A stretch of 37,508 bases of DNA from Aquifex aeolicus (lineage in GTDB: Bacteria > Aquificota > Aquificia > Aquificales > Aquificaceae). Positions 31,926 to 37,508 of this stretch are shown piece after piece. The first letter of the stretch is position 1, and each line of letters starts with the position of its first letter. The stretch lies in contig DQTK01000054.1 of the NCBI GenBank assembly GCA_015662815.1, positions 1 through 37,508 of the forward strand, written 5' to 3'. The position numbers and the translations under genes are program-made. The notes below the pieces were generated by a model. It did no database searches. It had not been told where the DNA came from and saw only the letters and a program-made list of their open reading frames with translations.

Positions 31926-32614
31926 TAGAGGTTAATAACCTGAATTTCTCCTATGACGGCAGGTATAAAGTTTTGGAAAATGTATCCTTTTTTGTGGAAG
32001 AAGGGGATTTTCTGGGAATAGTGGGACCAAATGGTGCTGGCAAATCCACACTGTTTAAACTACTACTCAGGTTCTTAAAGCCTCAAAGCGGAGAGATACT
32101 TATCTTTGGAAAGAGAATAGAAGAATTTAGAGACTGGAAAAGTATAGGGTATGTACCTCAGAGGCTCAGTGTAGAACATACTTTTCCCGGAAAAGTAAAA
32201 GAACTTCTATTTAGCGTTTCACACGATAAAAGAGAAACCGAGTATTTGATAGAGTATTTGAAGATAGGAAACATTTTAGAAAAACAGTTTACAAAGCTTT
32301 CGGGCGGACAACAACAAAAGGTTCTTTTGGCTATTGCTTTATCATCAAATCCTAAACTTATACTCCTCGATGAACCGACAACAGGTCTGGATATTCACAC
32401 ACTCAATCATCTAATAAACATACTCCTCGATTTGAACTCAAATCACAGAAAAACCATCATGATGATATCCCACGATATAGGGACCCTTTTGAAATACTCC
32501 AATAAAATTCTCTGTTTAAATAGAAAGGTTTGCTATTTTGGTAATCCTACCGGTGCGATAGAATTCATAGAAGAAGTTTTCGGACTAAGAGGAATATTAG
32601 ATGGAGCTTCTTAG
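31916..32614 (+). CDS. znuC: Zinc-type ABC importer, ATPase
   Basis: 232 residues. Walker A GPNGAGKST near residue 38, Q-loop GYVPQR, signature KLSGGQQQKVLLAIAL, Walker B LILLDEPTTGLD, and switch His in MISHDIGTLL. The GYVPQ text and short C-terminus fit the ZnuC/MntA subfamily. Overlaps the binding-protein gene by 10 bp and the permease gene by 14 bp. Confidence 0.9.
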   Translation: MRIVEVNNLNFSYDGRYKVLENVSFFVEEGDFLGIVGPNGAGKSTLFKLLLRFLKPQSGEILIFGKRIEEFRDWKSIGYVPQRLSVEHTFPGKVKELLFSVSHDKRETEYLIEYLKIGNILEKQFTKLSGGQQQKVLLAIALSSNPKLILLDEPTTGLDIHTLNHLINILLDLNSNHRKTIMMISHDIGTLLKYSNKILCLNRKVCYFGNPTGAIEFIEEVFGLRGILDGAS

Positions 32615-33404
32615 TTATGATTTTATCCAGAGAGGTCTTCTTGCCGGGATACTTATAGCTGTTTCCACAGCTCTCATAGGTGTTTTTTTAATTTTAAAAA
32701 GGTTTGCCTTTTTAGGAGCAGGATTATCCCATGCAGCTTTCGGTAGCATAGCAATAAGCTTTCTTATAAACGCGGATATACACCTAACTACAGTTATATT
32801 TACCGTACTCATAGCCAACCTTATAGAGTTTCTAACTCAAACGAGAAAAGTTCCGGGAGATACGGCTATAGCGGTGATTTTTTCAAGCGGAATGGCTCTC
32901 GCAGTAATAATATTGGGCATAGCTAAGGGCTTTGGGGAAAATTTATTCTCCTATTTATTTGGAAATATTCTTATGGTAAGCAAAGAGGAACTCCTTTACT
33001 CGTTCTTTGTTTTTTTACTTACAATCTCCTTTTTACTGATTTTCTATAAAAAACTATTAATAACAACCTTCTCTGAAGAGATTGCAAGGGTAAAAGGTGT
33101 GAATATCTCCTTCATTAATTATGCGTTTGTATCTTTAACAGCTGTAGTAATAGTGGCAAGCATAAAGGCTGTAGGTGTTATTCTCGCTTCATCTATGGTT
33201 GTCATTCCGGCAATGACAGGAATTCTTTTGGCTAATTCTTTTCTGATGAGTTTAGTTTACTCTTGCTTAATATCAGTTTTCTCTGTAATATCGGGTATCT
33301 TGGTTTCCTTTAAATACGACCTTCCACCCAGTGGTACCATTGTAGGAATTTCCATACTCGCCTTTATTTTGTCCTTTGTATTAAGAAAGCTTCCTCTGAA
33401 GTAG
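32601..33404 (+). CDS. znuB: Zinc-type ABC importer, permease
   Basis: 267 residues, ABC-3 family permease with 7-8 transmembrane helices. Diagnostic segments are GLLAGILIAVSTALIGVFLI, RFAFLGAGLSHAAFGSIAI (conserved SHA), and AVGVILASSMVVIPAMTGILLA before the last helices. ATG 32601 lies inside the ATPase gene, which suggests coupled translation. Completes the importer. The 3' end overlaps the opposing methyltransferase by 24 bp. Confidence 0.92.
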   Translation: MELLSYDFIQRGLLAGILIAVSTALIGVFLILKRFAFLGAGLSHAAFGSIAISFLINADIHLTTVIFTVLIANLIEFLTQTRKVPGDTAIAVIFSSGMALAVIILGIAKGFGENLFSYLFGNILMVSKEELLYSFFVFLLTISFLLIFYKKLLITTFSEEIARVKGVNISFINYAFVSLTAVVIVASIKAVGVILASSMVVIPAMTGILLANSFLMSLVYSCLISVFSVISGILVSFKYDLPPSGTIVGISILAFILSFVLRKLPLK

Positions 33405-34340
33405 AACCTTAAATTTGTCTCCCATAGATACGAGCATAGTTTTAAGTCTCGAAAGTCTTTCTACGCTTCCCGCATCCTCTTCCCAGCTTAGCTTTTCGAG
33501 TTCATTTAGAAAAGTGGGTATATGCATTAAAAAATCCCTTTGATTTTGAAAGAGTATAGTCTCAAGACCGAAATCCTTTCCATACTCTATAAGAGCGGAA
33601 AAATTAACATGGGCGGTAATATCAACACTTCCTGCTCCCTTTGTAAAGTCCTTGATGACTTTATGGTCTCTGTAAGCTACTACAGTTCCTTCAGGGAAAC
33701 GGGGCAGTTCTTCCGAGGTATACCCGTAATCTATAACCATGTGATAACCCTGTATAAGACTTTCGGAAATTTTCTTAAGGAAATCTATACAATCCAGACA
33801 TACTTCTAAAACTTGGTCCAGTCCATTGTATCCCATTCTATTGATGTATTCGTTAATCCTTTCGTCCTGAACATTGAGCCAAATTTCATTTCCTGAGTCG
33901 TCTATATAAAGCTCTTTATTTCCCTTAATTATATGAACAGGCAGAGTATCGAAAAACTCATTTGAAAAAATTATTCCCTCTATCTTAGGAAGATTTTCAA
34001 CCCATTCAACATTGGGAAAATTCCGCAATACCTGTTTTTGTTTTTCTATAAGATAGGGACTAAACTCGTATATGTAGTATTTAATGTTCTTGAAAAGTTG
34101 AGGATAATTTTCTCTGTAGTAATTTAGTATATCCCTTGCGAGAATACCTCTTCCGGCTCCCAATTCCAATAAAACGGGTTTATCAAATTCACAAAGGTGT
34201 TTAGAAAAAAATTCCGCAAGGGCTTCTCCGAAAGCTCTATCCAGTTCGGGAGCTGTAAAGAAATCCTTTAAAGCCCTATTTGAGGAGTAATACTCCCTTA
34301 CCGCATGTTCCATAAAATCTCTGAAGTTTTGAAAAGCCAT
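33381..34340 (-). CDS. MidA/NDUFAF7-like SAM-dependent methyltransferase
   Basis: 319 residues. SAM motif LLELGAGRGILARDIL near residue 78, followed by YIYEFSPYLIEKQKQVL and IIFSNEFFDTLPVHII, the signature of the PF02636 (MidA, formerly DUF185) family. The eukaryotic relative methylates an arginine of complex I subunit NDUFS2. The bacterial substrate is not known. TAAAAT on the minus strand (34354-34349) is 8 nt before ATG 34340. It has its own promoter although the SOR-like gene lies 57 bp upstream on the same strand. Confidence 0.85.
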   Translation of the reverse strand: MAFQNFRDFMEHAVREYYSSNRALKDFFTAPELDRAFGEALAEFFSKHLCEFDKPVLLELGAGRGILARDILNYYRENYPQLFKNIKYYIYEFSPYLIEKQKQVLRNFPNVEWVENLPKIEGIIFSNEFFDTLPVHIIKGNKELYIDDSGNEIWLNVQDERINEYINRMGYNGLDQVLEVCLDCIDFLKKISESLIQGYHMVIDYGYTSEELPRFPEGTVVAYRDHKVIKDFTKGAGSVDITAHVNFSALIEYGKDFGLETILFQNQRDFLMHIPTFLNELEKLSWEEDAGSVERLSRLKTMLVSMGDKFKVLLQRKLS

Positions 34341-34348
34341 TTAAATTT

Positions 34349-34354
34349 ATTTTA
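34349..34354 (-). promoter_or_regulatory. -10 element for the MidA-like gene, leaderless spacing
   Basis: TAAAAT on the minus strand, 8 nt before ATG 34340, without a ribosome binding site. Confidence 0.45.
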
Positions 34355-34397
34355 TCTTTCCCATAACGATAAGGAGTTTACTCGATTGGGCAGGAAA

Positions 34398-34760
34398 TTA
34401 CTCTTTTGCTTGGAGCTGTTCCTTAGCTTCACGTGCCTTCTTTGCCAATTCGGGAGTGTAAGCCTTTCCTTGCCAGAGCATTTTGTAAACTACCTCATAA
34501 GTACTTTCCGCAAGTTCCGTAAGTTCCTTAAACAGCTTATTGAATCCTTCGGATTTATGGGATTTTTCATGACTTTCCAAATTCCTCCAGAAGGTTACTA
34601 TAGGCACCTCCCTGTCTTTTAGGGGATGTTCCGTAGCTTGTCCGGCAGTAGAACCTTCCAGTGATACCCCTCCTGTATTCAAAACGACGAAACCTCCATA
34701 GAATCCATTTTCTGAGTGATACGTTTTCACATGTTCACAAAGATAAGCAAGCCTTTCCAT
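34398..34760 (-). CDS. Short sulfur oxygenase reductase (SOR)-like protein, 5' end disrupted
   Basis: 120 residues from the first in-frame ATG, but coding-like sequence continues upstream in the same frame for 30-odd codons (IPDDTIVNINYVVLKEGV and onward) to a TGA at 34865-34863. That longer chain resembles the N-terminal half of archaeal SOR: INYVVLK, a Cys 23 positions on (C8 here, SOR C31), GFYGGF, TFWRNLESHEKSH with H64 and H68 (SOR iron ligands H86/H90), and E85 in AESTYEVVY (SOR E114). SOR is about 310 residues; this is one half. The best start signal, AGGAGG at 34871-34866 with ATG 34857, is out of frame by one base. A frameshift, sequence error or unusual start is therefore likely. 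Resemblance is from memory and unaligned. Confidence 0.6.
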   Translation of the reverse strand: MERLAYLCEHVKTYHSENGFYGGFVVLNTGGVSLEGSTAGQATEHPLKDREVPIVTFWRNLESHEKSHKSEGFNKLFKELTELAESTYEVVYKMLWQGKAYTPELAKKAREAKEQLQAKE

Positions 34761-34865
34761 GACTTCGTCTAAGTCTACTCCTTCCTTTAAAACTACGTAA
34801 TTTATGTTTACAATTGTATCGTCCGGTATGTCGGGAATTAGCGGATTCCCAATACATTTTACTCA

Positions 34866-34871
34866 CCTCCT
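34866..34871 (-). promoter_or_regulatory. Strong Shine-Dalgarno feeding an out-of-frame ATG
   Basis: AGGAGG on the minus strand, 8 nt before ATG 34857. The frame of that ATG runs only about 43 codons to a TGA, while the SOR-like frame is offset by one base. This is the main evidence that the gene's start has been broken or misread. Confidence 0.7.
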
Positions 34872-34948
34872 GTTTTTAAGTTATTAGAATTTGGCAAAAA
34901 ATAACAATATTTGAGTAAAAACATATATTACTTGTGTGAATAAAAAAG

Positions 34949-34954
34949 TAGAAT
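34949..34954 (+). promoter_or_regulatory. -10-like element for the DUF374 gene
   Basis: TAGAAT, 9 nt before ATG 34964. No ribosome binding site. The 90 bp between this and the SOR-like Shine-Dalgarno is AT-rich and holds the divergent promoters. Confidence 0.4.
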
Positions 34955-34963
34955 TCTTAAAGT

Positions 34964-35590
34964 ATGGAAAAACTTAAGTATCGGATAGTCTTTCTTTTTA
35001 TACCTTTAATCTCTCTAATTCTTAGAATAATAGGTAGAACTATCCGTTGGAGAAAAAGATACGAATTTAGGAAGGATAAAGGGAAAATTTATGCACTCTG
35101 GCACGGACATGCTTTAGGACTTGCAATGTTTGCCATGGACAGAGGTATAGTCGTTCTGGTAAGTAGATACAGAGATGGAGAAATAGCGGCGAGAATCTTA
35201 AAACATTTAGGTTTTGAAGTGGTAAGGGGGTCTACCGAAGAAGGAAAAGCCCACAAGGGAGGTAGAACTGCTGTAAAGAAGTTAATGGAACTGCTTCAGC
35301 AGGGAAAAAATATAGCGATAACCATTGACGGGCCTAAGGGACCTGCTTTTAAAGTGAAGAAGGGAGTAATCTACTTAGCTCAAAAAACTGGAAGCCCTAT
35401 ATTACCGGTTGTAGTAAATTTTGAAAAGTACAAAAAATTAAACTCCTGGGACAGGTTAATAGTCCCTTTACCCTTTACGAAGGGTGAGATTCGTCTCGGA
35501 CAGGAGATGAAGATTTCCCAGAGTGAAGACTTGGAGAATGCTCGGAAAAAGCTTGAGCGGATTCTAAATAACCTTTCTTCGGACGTTTGA
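34964..35590 (+). CDS. DUF374 lysophospholipid acyltransferase-like protein
   Basis: 208 residues. Hydrophobic N-terminus about 7-27, then LWHGHALG (H47/H49), VSRYRDGEIAARIL, VRGSTEEGKAHKGGRTAVKKL, and ITIDGPKGPAFKVKKGVIYLA, all standard for DUF374 (PF04028), a relative of the LPLAT acyltransferases. The likely role is acylation of a lipid A or phospholipid precursor at the inner membrane; the substrate is unknown. The C-terminus (ENARKKLERILNNL) is ordinary. Its last 116 bp overlap the tail of the opposing antiporter gene. Confidence 0.85.
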   Translation: MEKLKYRIVFLFIPLISLILRIIGRTIRWRKRYEFRKDKGKIYALWHGHALGLAMFAMDRGIVVLVSRYRDGEIAARILKHLGFEVVRGSTEEGKAHKGGRTAVKKLMELLQQGKNIAITIDGPKGPAFKVKKGVIYLAQKTGSPILPVVVNFEKYKKLNSWDRLIVPLPFTKGEIRLGQEMKISQSEDLENARKKLERILNNLSSDV

Positions 35591-36758
35591 TAGGTTTCTT
35601 CTTCTTTTTCTTCTTCGGGGGGTATATAACATCAGCTATTTTGGGGGCAATGGCAAATAGAATGCTTCCTATTATCGCCGTTGAGAGGATGAAAGGAATT
35701 GAAATTGACTTTATATTCGGTTCGAAGGAGCTCATTATCACGGAAAATTCCCCTCTGGGGACAAAGGAAAGTGAAGCCCTGAATCTAGTTTTTTTCTTAA
35801 GCCCGAATAGATATCCCGCGATATAAGTAGAAACTATCTTTAAAATAACACCTAGTATTATTAAAACCACTAAGAAACCTATTTCTTCGGGAACCGTAAA
35901 CTGGGTTTCATAAGCAAAGAAGAAGAAAAATAAACCCATGGAGAGTTCTTTTAAATCAGATAACTGTTTTTCTATATTTTCCAGAATTCTCGTTTCCGGT
36001 ACTATAACTCCAAGTAGGAAAGCTCCAAGTGCTTCCGATATACCTATAGAATGGAAGAAGGTTCCTACAAGAAGAACAATACCTAAGGCAAAGAAGATAA
36101 ATATTTCTTCTTCGGAAACGGTATCCAGCCATCTGTTGATTTTCGGAATTAAGAACCTGTGAATAATCCAAAAAACGAGTAATGCCAGTGAAACCTTGAT
36201 AAGACTTAAAGGTAAAAGGCCGGGGTCAAAACTTCCAGCCTCTTTTAATGGAATTATTACCGCCAGAAGGAGGATTGCTACCAAATCCTCAAATATTAGT
36301 ATCCCTATAAGCATTTCCGCTTCGGGAGAAGCTATTCTTTTGTAATCCATTAAGAGTTTTGCAATTATCGAAGTACTCGATGGATAAAACACAGCTGCCA
36401 AAATTAAAGCTGAAAAGAAGTCAAAACCGAAGAGGTAAGCGAGTACGAACGGAGGTATAAAATTAAAAACGAAATCTACACTTCCTGTTTTCCAAGCTCC
36501 TAGCATGTTTTGAAGTTTTTCGAAGGAGTATTCAAGCCCTATGAAAAAGAACAGAAGAATTATTCCCGCGTGCTTGAAGATTTCAAAGTGCTCCATGTGA
36601 TGAGGGTCTATGTAGAATTTAGCTGTAAAACCTACAAGCATAAAGGCTATTATTGAAGGAATGCTTATTCTTCTTAAGAGATAAGCTGATGCAAACATTA
36701 AAAGCAAAGCAATATAGGGAGCTAATTCTACGAATATATGATGTATTTGATTTGTCAT
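35475..36758 (-). CDS. khtU: KhtU-like CPA2 K+(Na+)/H+ antiporter membrane subunit
   Basis: 427 residues with about 11-12 transmembrane helices in 12-365 (PYIALLLMFASAYLLRR, the FFFIGLEYSF helix, GAFLLGVIVPET). CPA2-type cation/proton antiporter. It follows a KhtT-like gene by 3 bp, which points to a K+/H+ antiporter of the KhtTU type. After the last helix comes a run of seven lysines (PPKKKKKKKPIKRPKKGY) and then about 28 residues of low-complexity Ser/His text that lie opposite the DUF374 gene. The tail looks like read-through beyond an ancestral stop near the lysine run. Confidence 0.85.
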   Translation of the reverse strand: MTNQIHHIFVELAPYIALLLMFASAYLLRRISIPSIIAFMLVGFTAKFYIDPHHMEHFEIFKHAGIILLFFFIGLEYSFEKLQNMLGAWKTGSVDFVFNFIPPFVLAYLFGFDFFSALILAAVFYPSSTSIIAKLLMDYKRIASPEAEMLIGILIFEDLVAILLLAVIIPLKEAGSFDPGLLPLSLIKVSLALLVFWIIHRFLIPKINRWLDTVSEEEIFIFFALGIVLLVGTFFHSIGISEALGAFLLGVIVPETRILENIEKQLSDLKELSMGLFFFFFAYETQFTVPEEIGFLVVLIILGVILKIVSTYIAGYLFGLKKKTRFRASLSFVPRGEFSVIMSSFEPNIKSISIPFILSTAIIGSILFAIAPKIADVIYPPKKKKKKKPIKRPKKGYLESAQAFSEHSPSLHSGKSSSPVRDESHPS

Positions 36759-36761
36759 AAC

Positions 36762-37253
36762 TTAAGTACTACAATCTCCGCACATATCAAGGAATTTCAA
36801 GAGCTGTTCTCTTGTTCCTACCACTATCAACGTATCTTTTGGTTGGATTTTTTCTTTGTAAGGGTCTGGACTCGGAATCATAGCACTGTCTCTGATAATA
36901 GCTATTATTGAAACACCTGTTTTTTTTCGGATTTCCAACTCTGCTATGGCCTTTCCGATAAATTTAGAATTCTCGCCTACCTTTACCCATTCCATAACAA
37001 TTTCTTTCATCAAGAATTCCATTTTTTCCGTGCTAACGGTTTGGAAAGTGGTTCCTGCAAGCAAAAATCCTAATTCCCTTGCTTCATCTTCATTTAGGGA
37101 AAAAACACAACTCGGTTCTTCTTCTTCCTCTTCAACTAAGTAGAGTTCACGTCTTCCGGTATTGTGAATTATAAGTGTAAGCTCTCCCCCTTCTTCCAAC
37201 TCTATAGTGTACTTCTTCCCTACACCGGGCAATTCGGTTTCTTTAATTCTCAT
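36762..37253 (-). CDS. khtT: KhtT-like regulatory subunit with TrkA-C domain
   Basis: 163 residues. The N-terminal domain starts RIKETELPGVGKKYTIELEEGG and has LIIHNTGRRELYLVEE, as in KhtT. The C-terminal TrkA-C (RCK_C) domain about 85-158 contains AELEIRKKTGVSIIAIIR and IQPKDTLIVVGTREQL. In Bacillus, KhtT gates the KhtU antiporter and its RCK_C domain binds c-di-AMP. Ligand here unknown. First gene of a two-gene operon. TATAAT (37282-37277) gives a leader of about 15-17 nt containing GTGG, a weak ribosome binding site. Confidence 0.88.
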   Translation of the reverse strand: MRIKETELPGVGKKYTIELEEGGELTLIIHNTGRRELYLVEEEEEEPSCVFSLNEDEARELGFLLAGTTFQTVSTEKMEFLMKEIVMEWVKVGENSKFIGKAIAELEIRKKTGVSIIAIIRDSAMIPSPDPYKEKIQPKDTLIVVGTREQLLKFLDMCGDCST

Positions 37254-37276
37254 AACTTAGCCACCACTTTTTGTAT

Positions 37277-37282
37277 ATTATA
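37277..37282 (-). promoter_or_regulatory. -10 element of the khtTU operon
   Basis: Perfect TATAAT on the minus strand, 23 nt before ATG 37253. Unlike most starts here, this one leaves room for a short leader. Confidence 0.45.
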
Positions 37283-37339
37283 ACAAGAACCTGAATTTAG
37301 ATTTCCCTATTTTCTTTCAACTTGTCTACTTTTTTAAGC

Positions 37340-37443
37340 AAGCTCACCCCATACGGTAGATTAGGAACTTAACAATCTACAGAAGATACAACTTCATTCT
37401 CTTTAAGAAAATGGCTTTCAACTCCACACGGTAGATTAGGAAC
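37340..37443 (-). CRISPR. Mini CRISPR: two repeats and one spacer
   Basis: Two 29-bp units at 37415-37443 and 37340-37368. Sixteen bases (ACGGTAGATTAGGAAC) are identical at one end, and overall 21 of 29 match. On the minus strand the better copy starts GTTCCTAATCTACCG and ends GTTGAAAG, close to the GAAAC-type 3' end of type I/III repeats and, from memory, to Aquifex repeats. The second copy decays toward its 3' end, as terminal repeats do. The 46-nt spacer (37369-37414) is longer than usual. Any leader would lie right of 37443. No cas gene is in view. Confidence 0.65.
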
Positions 37444-37508
37444 CCCGCATCAGTGTGCAATAAAAAATATAGCAAAATCAATAACTTATTTCAATACCGA
37501 TTTTAAGA

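Noticed and set aside
34398..34760. Generic antibiotic-biosynthesis monooxygenase (ABM) domain as the full explanation of this protein
   Set aside because: The ABM-like fold is plausible, but the HExxH-spaced histidines with the following Glu, and the placed Cys, fit SOR better. Note that HEKSH here is not a metalloprotease HExxH context.
35587..35826. Plus-strand frame beginning with a phenylalanine run after the DUF374 gene
   Set aside because: Antisense of the lysine run and last helices of the antiporter. No ribosome binding site and no family resemblance.

Overview
The window reads as a compact chromosome segment of a hyperthermophile of the Aquifex lineage (Aquificaceae). The proteins are rich in Lys, Glu, Ile and Val with little Gln, the DNA is moderately AT-rich, and gene content and order resemble Aquifex. 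Several proteins (ATCase, the NtrC-type regulator, the Ap4A-hydrolase-like Nudix enzyme, TopA without a zinc tail) are close to Aquifex aeolicus types. The pyrB product differs at many positions from the A. aeolicus VF5 sequence as I remember it, so I infer a close relative rather than VF5. No search was run.

Layout. 1-303: gene debris ending in a fragment of a DUF420-like membrane protein with a 39-bp tandem duplication. 304-1181: Skp/OmpH-like chaperone and Nudix hydrolase. 1171-2313(-): nitronate monooxygenase-like flavoprotein. 2353-4160: folK coupled to a sigma-54 activator. 4146-4835(-): rsmE. 4851-6214: proC and yfiH. 6215-6839: poor region with one 62-aa membrane protein. 6840-9625(-): guaA then a U32 peptidase-like enzyme. 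9690-11147: folE facing an orphan MoxR ATPase. 11177-13567: lon. 13554-16134(-): leuB then an exported FlgT-like/propeller protein. 16178-18186: carA-pyrB. 18190-18741(-): membrane-anchored coiled coil. 18760-21049: DUF4416, lysA, fur. 21033-21986(-): accA. 22085-25145: thiC, topA, then tRNA-Phe(-). 25294-28736: PsiE-like protein plus adaptor, permease and ATPase of a MacB/Lol-like ABC exporter. 28723-30000(-): serS. 30020-30565: chimeric gene debris (amidohydrolase piece plus core-deleted TrpB2). 30586-33404: PfpI/DJ-1 protein and a zinc-type ABC importer. 33381-34340(-): MidA-like methyltransferase. 34398-34760(-): a small sulfur oxygenase reductase-like protein with an apparent frameshift near its start. 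34964-35590: DUF374 acyltransferase. 35475-37253(-): khtT-khtU-like K+/H+ antiporter. 37340-37443: two CRISPR-type repeats around one spacer.

Organisation. Most genes are housekeeping (folate, purine, pyrimidine, leucine, lysine, thiamine, fatty acid, translation). Two architectural themes stand out. First, many operon-leading genes lack a Shine-Dalgarno and carry a -10-like hexamer (TAAAAT, TATAAT and variants) 6-9 nt before the start codon, as expected for leaderless mRNAs. Second, nearly every convergent pair overlaps or abuts at the 3' ends. Genes inside operons are mostly joined by ATGA-type overlaps.

The most unusual items are the short SOR-like protein keeping the Cys and 2-His-1-Glu iron-site pattern, the possibly widespread leaderless starts, the in-frame amidohydrolase/TrpB2 chimera, and the mini-CRISPR.
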